From NCBI RefSeq assembly GCF_004210215.2, contig NZ_CP067394.1, positions 124,001-188,000 on the forward strand: a DNA stretch of 64,000 nucleotides. Direction: 5' to 3'. The translations under genes and the position numbers were made by a program. Numbering within the stretch: position 1 is the first letter of the stretch; each line of letters starts with the position of its first letter. The notes under the pieces are model-generated. The model was given only the letters and a program-made list of their open reading frames with translations, made no database searches and was not told the origin of the DNA. The DNA comes from Cryobacterium sp. SO1. GTDB lineage: Bacteria > Actinomycetota > Actinomycetes > Actinomycetales > Microbacteriaceae. This document shows positions 9,186 to 22,415 of this stretch, piece after piece.

Positions 9186-10492
9186 TGGCCGCCGAGCCGG
9201 TCGACCTGATCCTCACCGCGGATGCCGTGCTCACCGTCGACGCCGCGGGCACCGTCGTCGAGGCCGGCGCCGTCGCCATCCGGGCCGGGGTGATCGTGGG
9301 CGTCGGGCCGGCCGTCGACCTGCTTGCCCGCTTCGTGGCAGGGGAGGTGCTCGAGAGCCCTGGCTGCGTGATCGCCCCCGGCTGGGTGAACACCCACACC
9401 CACCTGGCCATGAACCTGTTCAGGGGCGCGGCCGACGATGTCACCCTCGAAGTCTTCCTCGAACGCATGATCGGTGCCGAGATGCGCACCCTGAGCGCCG
9501 AGACCGTGTCGATCGGCGCCCGCGCCGGCATCGCCGAATGTCTGGCGGGCGGCACCACCACGGCCCTGGACATGTACTGGTTTCCCCGGGCCAGCCGCGC
9601 CGTCGCCGCCAAGGCGGGCTTCCGGCTGCTGAACGGCCCGATCTTCATGGGCAATCAAGACCCGGAAGGCCGCGATTTCGCCGGCATGCTCGCCGAGGCA
9701 CGCGCCATCCTCGCCGACAACCGGGCCGAGACCCCCGACGAGGACCTCTGGGTGATGCCGCACTCCGCGTACCTGCTCGATCGCGGGCAGCTCGAGAGCA
9801 TCCGCGCGTTGGCCGACGACGTCGGGGCCCGCGTGCACACCCACGCCTCCGAAAGCCACGGCGAGGTGGCGATGGCGACGCAGGTCAACGGTGACCGGCC
9901 GGTGGCCGTGCTCGATCAAGCCGGGCTGCTCACCGCCCAGACGGTTCTGGCTCACGCCGTGCACCTCACCGACGGCGAGATCCACCGCATCGCGGCCAGC
10001 GGCGCCGCCGTGGCGCACTGCCCGATCTCCAACCTCAAGCTGGGCTGCGGCATCGCCCGGGTGCCCGAACTCCTCGCCGCCGACGCCGCCGTGGCCCTGG
10101 GCACCGACGGGGCCGCATCCGCCGGCGCCCTCGACATGTTCGCGGCCGTGCGGATGGCCGCCCTGCTGCACAAGGGCACCACGAACGACCCCACCATGAT
10201 CAGTGCCGAACGAGCCGTGCGACTCGGCACCGTCGACGGCGCTCGCGCGGTGGGGCTGGCGGATGTGGGTACCATCGAGGCCGGCATGCAGGCCGACCTG
10301 CAGGTGGTGCGGGTCGCGACCCTGAACGCGCAGCCCACTCGCGACCCCTGGTCCGCACTGGTTTACGCCGCCACGGCCACCGACGTGCGGCACACCGTTG
10401 CGCGGGGCCGGATCGTGCTGCGCGACCGGGTGCTGCAGACCATCGACGAGGACACGGCCCTGCGCGAGCTTTCGGAGGCCGCCGCCCGCTAG
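9185..10492 (+). CDS. Amidohydrolase, ATZ/TRZ (nucleobase/nucleoside deaminase) family
   Basis: 435 residues. Metal and substrate motifs: NTHTHLAMNLFRG (HxH), HTHASESHGE, AHAVHLTDGEI and GTDGAASAGALDM with the catalytic Asp. This is the set of mononuclear-metal deaminases related to guanine, 8-oxoguanine and S-adenosylhomocysteine/MTA deaminases and triazine hydrolases. Coupling with a nucleoside phosphorylase (1-base overlap) argues for purine base or nucleoside deamination. The stop TAG is the inner part of a CTAG tetranucleotide at which the neighbouring IS is inserted, so the last codons and stop appear untouched. Confidence 0.85.
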   Translation: MAAEPVDLILTADAVLTVDAAGTVVEAGAVAIRAGVIVGVGPAVDLLARFVAGEVLESPGCVIAPGWVNTHTHLAMNLFRGAADDVTLEVFLERMIGAEMRTLSAETVSIGARAGIAECLAGGTTTALDMYWFPRASRAVAAKAGFRLLNGPIFMGNQDPEGRDFAGMLAEARAILADNRAETPDEDLWVMPHSAYLLDRGQLESIRALADDVGARVHTHASESHGEVAMATQVNGDRPVAVLDQAGLLTAQTVLAHAVHLTDGEIHRIAASGAAVAHCPISNLKLGCGIARVPELLAADAAVALGTDGAASAGALDMFAAVRMAALLHKGTTNDPTMISAERAVRLGTVDGARAVGLADVGTIEAGMQADLQVVRVATLNAQPTRDPWSALVYAATATDVRHTVARGRIVLRDRVLQTIDEDTALRELSEAAAR

Positions 10493-10504
10493 GAGGCCGC
10501 TGAA
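10493..10504. repeat. IS left terminal inverted repeat
   Basis: GAGGCCGCTGAA, preceded by CTAG at 10489-10492. It pairs with 12324-12335 with one mismatch. Confidence 0.75.
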
Positions 10505-10579
10505 CAACTTTGGGTGCGGGTGTCGCTTATTTAAGGCGCGCCTGCGGCGGGTCGGCTCTTGGTCGTTAAGACTGGGGTG

Positions 10580-12136
10580 ATGCAGGGTTGTGATGATGGT
10601 CAGCGTGAGATTTACGATGTCGATGCCGTAGCGGGGCACTTGCTTCCGCCTGGATCGGTGTTCGCTTTCCTTGCAGCGCACCGTCGGGAGCTGTTTCCCG
10701 ACGATGCGTTTGCGGACTTGTTTTCCTCGCAGAACGGCCGCCCGTCAATACCGGCGGACGTGATCGCGTCGGTGATGGTGTTGCAAACACTGCACAACCT
10801 TTCCGACAGGGAAGCGGCCGAGGCGTTGACGTATGACCTGCGGTGGAAAGCCGCCTGCGGGTTCGCGCTGACTGAAACCTCTTTCCACCCGACCGTGCTG
10901 GTCTATTGGCGCAAACGCTTGGCTGCCAGTGACCGGCCGCACCGCATTTTTGAGGCCGTGACCGCGGTCATTGCCCAGTCCGGAGCATTGTCGGGGCGCA
11001 AACGCCGGGCGTTGGACTCAACAATTTTGGAGGATGCGGTTGCCCGGCAGGACACCGTCACGCAGCTGGTCGGACAGATCCGCCGTGTTGGCCGGGAGAT
11101 CCCCGGCGCGGACGTGAGCGTCGCCGGCTTGACCGGCCATGATTACTCCCAGCCGGGCAAGCCCGACATTGCGTGGGACGACCGCGACGCCCGCGACGAG
11201 CTCGTCTCCCGCCTGGTCACCGATGCTCTCGCTCTGCTGGGCAGCATCAACGTCCATATCCTCAACAAGAAGCAGCAGGAAACCGTCGCGCTGCTTGCCT
11301 TGGTCGCCGGCCAAGACGTGGAACCCGCCGACGGGTCCGACGGGACCGACGGGCGGTGGCGGATCGCCCGCCGGGTCGCTCCCGACCGGGTGATTTCCAC
11401 CGTCGATCCTGATGCCCGCCATGCGCACAAGAGCCGCCAGAAAAAGATCGACGGCTATAAAGCCCACGTCAACGCGGAGCCCGACACCGGGTTGGTGACG
11501 GCGGCAATGCTCACGAAAGCCTCTGGTTCGCAAAACAGCGACGCGGCTCGCGGCGGCGAGCTGCTCGCGGCCGACGTCAGCATCGGTGAGCAAAACATTG
11601 ACGTGCTGGGTGATTCGGCCTATGGCAGCGGCGGGCTCCTGACCGAGATTCATGCCGCTGGGCACCGGCCGATCATCAAGCCGATGCCGCTGGGCCGAGC
11701 CGTTCCGGGCGGATTCACCATCGATGACTTCACCGTGGATGAAACCCTGCAGACCGTGACCTGCCCGGCCGGGAACGTCCGGTCGCTCAGCCCGAAACGA
11801 CGGGCCAGTTTTGGTAGTTCGTGCCAGGCCTGCCCGCTGATGGCGCAGTGCACCACCGCGAAGTCCGGCAAGAAGATGCAGATTCATCCGCTGGATCAGG
11901 TTCGCCGGGAGCACCGCGTCACCGCTCAGGACCCGGACTTTCAAGCCCTTTATCGCCAGCACCGTCCAATGATTGAACGGACGCTGGCGTGGATGACGCG
12001 CGGGGCCCGGCGGGTCCGCTACCGCGGCGTTGCCAAGAACAATGCGGGGTGGGTGATCCGTGCTGCCGCGATCAATCTCAAACGGCTCCTCAACCTCGGT
12101 TTGACCAGCCAGAACGGGGTTTGGGCCCTTGGATAA
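10580..12136 (+). CDS. Transposase, IS1182 family (DUF772 plus DDE domain)
   Basis: 518 residues, full length for the family. N-terminal DUF772-type region (LFPDDAFADLFSSQNGRPSI, then VLQTLHNLSDREAAEAL). Probable catalytic acidic residues: Asp in RRALDSTILEDAV, Asp in DVLGDSAYGSGG, Glu in RPMIERTLAWMTRG. Between the second and third lies a cysteine cluster (CPAGNV, CQACPLMAQC) usual in this group. No frameshift, so it is probably active. ATG at 10580; a few codons further upstream are open but lack support. Confidence 0.9.
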   Translation: MQGCDDGQREIYDVDAVAGHLLPPGSVFAFLAAHRRELFPDDAFADLFSSQNGRPSIPADVIASVMVLQTLHNLSDREAAEALTYDLRWKAACGFALTETSFHPTVLVYWRKRLAASDRPHRIFEAVTAVIAQSGALSGRKRRALDSTILEDAVARQDTVTQLVGQIRRVGREIPGADVSVAGLTGHDYSQPGKPDIAWDDRDARDELVSRLVTDALALLGSINVHILNKKQQETVALLALVAGQDVEPADGSDGTDGRWRIARRVAPDRVISTVDPDARHAHKSRQKKIDGYKAHVNAEPDTGLVTAAMLTKASGSQNSDAARGGELLAADVSIGEQNIDVLGDSAYGSGGLLTEIHAAGHRPIIKPMPLGRAVPGGFTIDDFTVDETLQTVTCPAGNVRSLSPKRRASFGSSCQACPLMAQCTTAKSGKKMQIHPLDQVRREHRVTAQDPDFQALYRQHRPMIERTLAWMTRGARRVRYRGVAKNNAGWVIRAAAINLKRLLNLGLTSQNGVWALG

Positions 12137-12323
12137 CACCCCGACGCACGAGGACCACCTCGGCGCACGGTCCCAGGCGGCAGAGCCGCCCACTACGGCC
12201 CCATCGATCAGCCCCGACGCGAGATCCCACCATCGTGGCCGATCGCTCAGTCGACCGCACAACGCCCCACAGCGGAGCAAAAAAACACTCTAAGAACTCG
12301 CCGAGGCAACTGGACCCCTAATA

Positions 12324-12335
12324 TTCAGCGCCCTC
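12324..12335. repeat. IS right terminal inverted repeat
   Basis: TTCAGCGCCCTC, followed by CTAG at 12336-12339. Confidence 0.75.
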
Positions 12336-12336
12336 C

Positions 12337-12348
12337 TAGCATCATCGG
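12337..12348 (+). promoter_or_regulatory. Leaderless promoter -10 box spanning the IS junction
   Basis: TAGCAT (12337-12342) uses the TAG of the CTAG flank plus CAT of host DNA. Six bases follow, then GTG at 12349. The box would be identical with or without the insertion if CTAG is the target site, but sequence upstream of it now belongs to the IS. Confidence 0.45.
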
Positions 12349-12927
12349 GTGCACATGTTCTTCCGAACCCTGCTTCACACTCTGCTGTCACGCTTCGGTC
12401 CGCGCCTCGGGCACTACGACGTCGCCCGCACGCGGTTCATCACGCTGCCCACCGACCAGGACACCCTGCGGCACATGAACAACGGCGTTTACCTGTCGAT
12501 CATGGACATCGCCAGATTCGACATGCTGCACCGCACCGGCATCTGGGCGATCTTCCAGGCCAAGGGCTGGTATCCGGTCGTGGTGGCCGAGACCATCAGC
12601 TTCCGCAAGTCGCTCACCCTCGGCCAGCGGTTCACCGTGGAGTCTCGCATCCTGGGCTTCGACGACAAGGCCGTCTACGTCGAGCAGCGCTTTGTGCGAC
12701 CCGTCGAAGGCCCGGATGCAACGCCCGGCGAGGTCGAGGTCTACGCCCGCGGCTTCATCCGGGGCCGGTTTCTCAAGCGCACGGGCGGCGTGGTCACCAT
12801 CGACGAACTCACGGATGCCGTCGGTGCCGTGCCCGACGAAGTGACCGTTCCGAATTGGCTGCTCGAATGGAGCGCCGACGTGGCAATGCCGGCCACCCGG
12901 GCTCCGGCCCCCAGTGTCTGGGAGTAG
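12349..12927 (+). CDS. Acyl-CoA thioesterase-like protein (hotdog fold, THEM6/4HBT type)
   Basis: 192 residues. The hotdog-fold thioesterase core is visible: HMNNGVYLSIMDIARFDM with the conserved asparagine region, then VVAETISFRKSLTLGQRFTV and ARGFIRGRF. This subgroup has few characterised members; acyl-CoA or aromatic acyl-CoA hydrolysis is the family expectation. The start is GTG at 12349, six bases after TAGCAT; an in-frame ATG two codons later is the alternative. Before the IS arrived it lay directly behind the amidohydrolase. Confidence 0.75.
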   Translation: MHMFFRTLLHTLLSRFGPRLGHYDVARTRFITLPTDQDTLRHMNNGVYLSIMDIARFDMLHRTGIWAIFQAKGWYPVVVAETISFRKSLTLGQRFTVESRILGFDDKAVYVEQRFVRPVEGPDATPGEVEVYARGFIRGRFLKRTGGVVTIDELTDAVGAVPDEVTVPNWLLEWSADVAMPATRAPAPSVWE

Positions 12928-12930
12928 CGG

Positions 12931-13491
12931 CTAGGCCAGATCCTCGCCCGCCGGAGCCGGAGCCGGCTTGGGCACGAGGAGCTCCTGATAGTGGCTCTTC
13001 AGCGCGGGGTAGTACTTGCTGAAAGACGGCAGCGAGTGGTGGGTCCGCGATGCGACCAAACGATCGAGGTAGTAGTCCCAGACCGGTCCGAACGTGGCGG
13101 CCTCTGCCGGGGAGTGCAATCGCAGCCCGAAGGTCAGCACGGTCTTGCCCGATCCCTCGGTCAGATGCGCCATCACCCGCCAGGCGTCCTCACCCTCGCC
13201 GATGTCCAAGGCCAGCTTCTTGAATTCCACACATTCCAGGATGCTCACGTACTCCCACTGGGAATCGTGCTTCGATTCCATCCGGAACCGCACGGCACCG
13301 GTGCGTGGGGACCCCGTGTAGGTGCCGATCCAGCCGTGCAGGGCCTCAGGCTTGGTCACGGCCTCCCACACCGACTCCGCGGGCGCAGGGAAGATGCGGT
13401 CGAAGAGCAAGTAGAGCCCGTCGGCGCGGTGGGCGAGTCTTCCGGTGGCATGGGCGACATCCGGCGGGCCGGGTAGGGGCGAAGTGGGCAT
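12931..13491 (-). CDS. SRPBCC (START-like) family protein
   Basis: 186 residues. YLLFDRIFPAPAESVWEAVTKPEALHGWIGTY is the typical first strand and helix of SRPBCC/AHSA1-type proteins, and VLTFGLRLHS plus VWDYYLDRLV end the domain. The fold forms a hydrophobic ligand cavity; the ligand is unknown. ATG at 13491 with GGAGGT six bases upstream. It converges with the thioesterase gene, leaving three bases between the stops. Confidence 0.75.
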   Translation of the reverse strand: MPTSPLPGPPDVAHATGRLAHRADGLYLLFDRIFPAPAESVWEAVTKPEALHGWIGTYTGSPRTGAVRFRMESKHDSQWEYVSILECVEFKKLALDIGEGEDAWRVMAHLTEGSGKTVLTFGLRLHSPAEAATFGPVWDYYLDRLVASRTHHSLPSFSKYYPALKSHYQELLVPKPAPAPAGEDLA

Positions 13492-13566
13492 GGTGACCTC
13501 CACGTTGAGTGAAACACGAGCCTTCCCTCTGAGGCTATGCCTAGTTCGGGGCAGCCGCCAGAGTCC

Positions 13567-15126
13567 TCAGTCGCCCTCGAGGACGGCCATGGCGGCGTTG
13601 TGCCCGCCGATACCGCTGACCCCGCCGCCGCGCTGGGCGCCGGCTCCGCAGAGCAGGATCCTCGGATGACCGGTGGCCACACCCCAGCGCTGGGCCGCCG
13701 TGTCCCTGGGGGCGTCGTCTTCCAGGAACGGCCAGGACAGGAGCCCGTGGAAGATGTCGCCGCCGGGCAGGTTCAGCGCCTGCTCGAGGTCAGCGGTGGT
13801 CTTGATCTCGATGCAGGGCCGGCCGTCGGCATCCCTGAGCAGCAGGTCTTCGACAGGTTCGGCCAACACGGAGTTGAGCGAGGCCAGAACTGCCGCCTGC
13901 AGCTGTGCCCGCGCTGCGGTGTTGTCCGAGCGGGTGAGCCGGTCGGGGGTGTGCAGGCCGAACACCGTGAGGGTCTGGGCGCCGGCCGCCACCAACTCGG
14001 GCGAGAGGATGCTCGGATCGCTCAGTGAGTGGCAGTAGATCTCACAGGACACCAGCTCGGGAATCCGGCCCGTGCTGGCCTGTCGAAAGGCGGCCTCGAG
14101 CTGGCTGAGGGTCTCGTTGATGTGAAAGGTGCCGCCGAACGCGGCCTCGGGGGGCACCGTCGCATCCAGCAGCCGGGGGAGCCGGCGAAGCAGCAGGTTC
14201 ACCTTGACCTGGGCGCCCTCCGGCTTGACGGTGCCGGGCGGGCGTTCCCCCAACAGGCCGTCCAGCACCCACGGCGCCACGTTCGCCAGCACATGGCCGC
14301 CCACAACGCTCTCCTCGCGGGTGTCGTTCCGGTAGCGCACCGTGCCGTCGAGATCGATGCCGGTGACCTCGGCACCGGTGAGGATGCGCGCCCCGGCCTG
14401 TCGGGCCACCCGCTCCAGCTCTGCGGTCACCGCGCCCATGCCGCCGATGGGCACGTCCCAGTCGCCGGTACCGTTGCCGATCGAGTGGTACAGGTAGCAA
14501 CGGTTCGCGTCCAGCGTGGTGTCGTGCACCGAGGTGAACGTGCCGATCAGGCCGTCCGTGGCCACCACCCCGCGCACCAGGTCGTTCGAGAAACGCCGGT
14601 TCAGCATCTCGCCCAGCGGATGCTCGATGAACTCGTCCCACAGGGCGTCGTCACCGACCAGCCGGCGAGCCTCGGTGCGGGTGGGCAACGGTTCGCACAC
14701 CGTGGGAAACAGCGCACGGCCGAGGTGCCCGAGGTCCACGCCCAGTTGCTGCCATGCCGCGATGTCCGCCGCGGCGCCGATCCGCTCGAAGGACGCCCGG
14801 GTCGCCTCGGCGTCACCCGCATCCACCAACAGTCCCGTGGCCGGGTCGGCGGGATCAGGGGTGTACGACGAGTACCGGCGCCTGGCCAGTTCGATCGACA
14901 GGCCGAGTTCGTCGATGATGCGGGCGGGGAGCAGGCTCACCAGGTAGGAGTACCTGGACAGTCGGGCATCCACCCCCGCGAACGCTGCCGCGGACACCGC
15001 GGCCCCGCCCACGTGGTCGTCGCGCTCGAGCACCAGTACGCTCCGCCCGGCAGCGGCCAGATAGGCGGCGGCGGTGAGGCCGTTATGGCCACCTCCGACG
15101 ATCACGATGTCGTGCGTGGTGTCCAT
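13567..15126 (-). CDS. FAD-dependent oxidoreductase, phytoene-desaturase-like
   Basis: 519 residues. The N-terminal dinucleotide-binding fold is VIVGGGHNGLTAAAYLAAAG, continuing to LVLERDDHVGGAAVS. The C-terminal FAD motif is LLCGAGAQRGGGVSGIGGHN. This matches the NAD(P)/FAD-dependent oxidoreductases related to CrtI/PYROXD2 that act on lipophilic substrates. No carotenoid genes are adjacent, so the substrate is unknown. Start chosen at the ATG at 15126 (AAGGG eight bases upstream); an open frame continues about 140 codons further but runs into the rrn leader and has no protein-like content. Confidence 0.8.
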   Translation of the reverse strand: MDTTHDIVIVGGGHNGLTAAAYLAAAGRSVLVLERDDHVGGAAVSAAAFAGVDARLSRYSYLVSLLPARIIDELGLSIELARRRYSSYTPDPADPATGLLVDAGDAEATRASFERIGAAADIAAWQQLGVDLGHLGRALFPTVCEPLPTRTEARRLVGDDALWDEFIEHPLGEMLNRRFSNDLVRGVVATDGLIGTFTSVHDTTLDANRCYLYHSIGNGTGDWDVPIGGMGAVTAELERVARQAGARILTGAEVTGIDLDGTVRYRNDTREESVVGGHVLANVAPWVLDGLLGERPPGTVKPEGAQVKVNLLLRRLPRLLDATVPPEAAFGGTFHINETLSQLEAAFRQASTGRIPELVSCEIYCHSLSDPSILSPELVAAGAQTLTVFGLHTPDRLTRSDNTAARAQLQAAVLASLNSVLAEPVEDLLLRDADGRPCIEIKTTADLEQALNLPGGDIFHGLLSWPFLEDDAPRDTAAQRWGVATGHPRILLCGAGAQRGGGVSGIGGHNAAMAVLEGD

Positions 15127-15207
15127 GGGAGAGCCCTTCTCAAGCGACGATGCTGACCTGTCGACCCTATCCTCGCCCGTGCGACACGCCCGGGATGCGG
15201 AAGGGAT

Positions 15208-15236
15208 TTGCGACCCCCTCAGAATCCCCGTAATGT
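15208..15236 (+). promoter_or_regulatory. Candidate rrn promoter
   Basis: TTGCGA (15208-15213), a 17-base spacer and TAATGT (15231-15236), about 430 bases before the 16S gene and pointing toward it. This is the best match I found in the leader; rrn operons often have more than one promoter. Confidence 0.4.
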
Positions 15237-15674
15237 CATCTCTCGTCACCCCACAGGTTCGGAAAGCCGCAGAGCTTCCGGCCTCAAGCGGGACCAAATC
15301 CAAGCAGAAAATAAAGCGATTCTTCGCCTTGTAGAGCTTGATGAAGTTTGCTTCGAATTCCATTACTGGAAGCCCGGCAGACAACAAGAACAACATCGAA
15401 GTGCCCCGGAGCGACAGCCTTTCAGGCTTGAAGTCGGGTGCGTCCGATCCTTGAGAACTCAACAGCGTGCACAATGTCAAATGCCAAAAACCTCGTGGTT
15501 TGGATCCGTTTCTAGCGGTGAAGGGCCAAGAGATTCCTTTGGAAAACATTTAAACAACAAAGCAAGTCAGTAATGATTTGTTCTGTCAGTTTCAAACTTG
15601 TGTCTTGTTCGCCTATTCCGGCGGCTAGACACACTAGATGTGCCCACTGAGCTTGCTCGGTGAGGCTATTAAAC
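15237..15674 (+). other. rrn leader region
   Basis: No coding gene is seen. The segment is noticeably less GC-rich than its surroundings. TTGAGAACTCAACAGCGTGC lies near 15451; the same TTGAGAACT-ACAG motif recurs in the 16S-23S spacer at 17513 and is a common actinobacterial rrn leader element linked to antitermination and processing. Confidence 0.5.
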
Positions 15675-20785
<5,111 letters not shown>

Positions 20786-20813
20786 ATAACACACAGTTTG
20801 AATAAGCTGTTCT

Positions 20814-20833
20814 GCGTCCACTATGTGGTTCTC
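20814..20833 (+). other. Right arm of pre-23S processing stem
   Basis: Complement of 17515-17534 (18 of 20 pairs), in the 23S-5S spacer. Confidence 0.7.
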
Positions 20834-20912
20834 GATGTACGGTCGAGAACAAACGCCCTCCACGGAGGGCTCTATAACTAAAGAATATAGAATCGATTCA
20901 CCATCACCAGGT

Positions 20913-21030
20913 GTTTCGGCGGCTATAGCAAGAGGGAAACGCCCGGTCACATTCCGAACCCGGAAGCTAAGACTCTTTGCGCCGATGGTACTGCAGGGGG
21001 GACCCTGTGGGAGAGTAGGACACCGCCGGA
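20913..21030 (+). rRNA. rrf: 5S ribosomal RNA
   Basis: About 118 bases with the universal segments GAGGGAAACGCCCGGTCACA, TTCCGAACCCGGAAGCTAAG and GGGAGAGTAGGACACCGCCG. It sits about 130 bases after the 23S gene, in the standard operon order. Confidence 0.95.
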
Positions 21031-21044
21031 CTTAACTTAGAAAA

Positions 21045-21077
21045 CAGGAAAGCCACCCCACCGGGGTGGCTTTCCTG
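21045..21077 (+). terminator. Terminator of the rrn operon
   Basis: A perfect 15-base-pair stem (CAGGAAAGCCACCCC / GGGGTGGCTTTCCTG) with the 3-base loop ACC, followed by CGTTT. It lies 14 bases past the 5S gene. Confidence 0.9.
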
Positions 21078-21106
21078 CGTTTAACCCCCACCCGCACCCA
21101 CCCCCG

Positions 21107-21227
21107 CTGGTCGAGCTCGTCGAGCGCTGGTCGAGCTCGTCCAGACCCCGCGACACGACCCACGGACGCACCGGTGTCGGCGTGGCCCCGCGAGCCGCGG
21201 CACCAGGTCTCGACACGCTCGACCACC
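21107..21227. repeat. Dispersed GGTCGAG-type repeats
   Basis: CTGGTCGAGCTCGTCGAG and CTGGTCGAGCTCGTCCAGACC occur in tandem and GGTCTCGACACGCTCGACCACC in inverted orientation. The same family occurs at 28900-29075 and 51765-51880. With the rrn terminator it occupies most of the gap before the adenine deaminase gene (21078-21395). Confidence 0.6.
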
Positions 21228-21395
21228 GACGCATCCGCGACCCGTACCCCTCCGCGAACTGTGAGAAAAGCACCTCAAGACGCGCGTTTATGGTGCTTAA
21301 GTCACAGTTCGAGGGAGGGAGGGCGGGGCGGGGGCACTGGGGCTAGGCGGGACTCCGGTACCGTGGGGACTCACCTAGACACACGGGAGAGAGAC

Positions 21396-22415
21396 ATGAC
21401 CGTTGCCAAGTGGCCCGTCGCGGAACTGCATGTGCACATCGAAGGCACGCTCGAAACCGAGCTGCTCGTGGCGCTGGCCCGTCGCAACGACGTGGCTCTG
21501 CCGAGCTACGACCCCGACGTCCTGCGTGAGCTGTACAGATTCACCGACCTGCAGTCGTTTCTTGACATCTACTACGCCAATCTGGCGGTGCTGCGCACCG
21601 AGGCCGATTTCTACGATCTCGGGATGGCGTACCTCACCCGTGCCTCCGCAGCGGGAGTTCGCCGGGCCGAGATCTTCTTCGACCCGCAGACGCACCTGGC
21701 CAACGGCATCCAGCTCGACGTCGTTTTCGGCGGACTCACCCGCTCCCTCGTTGACGCCCGTGAGACCTTCGGCATCTCCGCGGACCTCATCCTGTGCTTC
21801 CTCCGCCACCTCGGCGGCCAGGCCGCGCTGGAGACTCTGGAGGCCGCCATCCCGTTCCTCGACCAGTTCATCGGCGTGGGCCTGGACTCCGCCGAGGTCG
21901 GTTTTCCGCCGTCGCTCTTCACCGAGGCCTTCGCCAAGGCCGAGGCACTCGGACTCCGCAGGGTGGCGCACGCCGGCGAAGAGGGCGGCCCCGACTATGT
22001 GCACGAGGCCCTGGACCTGCTGGGTGTCGAACGGGTCGACCACGGCATCCGCGCCGTCGAAGACCCCCGCCTTGTGGAGATCCTGCGCGAGCGGCAGATC
22101 CCGCTCACGGTGTGCCCGCTCTCGAATGTGTGCCTGCGTGCGACCCCGACGCTTGGCGCGCATCCGCTGCCCGCCATGCTCGCCGCCGGCCTGCTGGTCA
22201 CCATCAGCAGCGACGACCCGGCCTACTTCGGTGGCTACGTCGACGACAACCTCGATGCCCTCCAGAACGAGTTCGGCCTGGACCATGCGCAGATGGCAAC
22301 GCTGGCGCGCAACTCGTTCCGGGCAGCGTTCCTGCCCGAAGCTGAGAAACGCCGACACATCGAGGCCGTGGAGGAGCACCTTGAGGGGTTGCTGCGACTA
22401 ACCTCGGGAGCATGA
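21396..22415 (+). CDS. Adenine deaminase (adenosine-deaminase superfamily)
   Basis: 339 residues. Metal-binding ELHVHIEGTLE (His12, His14), the HAGEEGG motif with the third His and catalytic Glu, DHGIRAVED, and SSDDPAYFGGYVDDN with the catalytic Asp. The DDPAYFGGY form is typical of adenine deaminases of the Aah1 type; adenosine deaminases usually read TDDP with different flanks. Predicted to convert adenine to hypoxanthine plus ammonia in purine salvage. ATG at 21396 follows GGGAGAGAG. Its stop overlaps the putA start (ATGA). Confidence 0.8.
   Translation: MTVAKWPVAELHVHIEGTLETELLVALARRNDVALPSYDPDVLRELYRFTDLQSFLDIYYANLAVLRTEADFYDLGMAYLTRASAAGVRRAEIFFDPQTHLANGIQLDVVFGGLTRSLVDARETFGISADLILCFLRHLGGQAALETLEAAIPFLDQFIGVGLDSAEVGFPPSLFTEAFAKAEALGLRRVAHAGEEGGPDYVHEALDLLGVERVDHGIRAVEDPRLVEILRERQIPLTVCPLSNVCLRATPTLGAHPLPAMLAAGLLVTISSDDPAYFGGYVDDNLDALQNEFGLDHAQMATLARNSFRAAFLPEAEKRRHIEAVEEHLEGLLRLTSGA

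Larger units (their letters stand above)
10493..12335 (+). mobile_element. IS1182-family-like insertion sequence, 1843 bp
   Basis: The element is bounded by imperfect inverted repeats (GAGGCCGCTGAA left, TTCAGCGCCCTC right; 11 of 12 pair) and flanked on both sides by CTAG, which may be a 4-base target duplication or part of longer ends (GCTAGGAGG...). It holds one intact transposase and about 200 non-coding bases downstream. Joining the flanks puts the amidohydrolase stop only about a dozen bases from the thioesterase start, so the IS split a tight gene pair. Confidence 0.8.

Noticed and set aside
12137..12323. Small passenger gene in the IS tail
   Set aside because: An open frame exists but only as an extension of an overlapping frame of the transposase; it has no start signal or protein-like composition.
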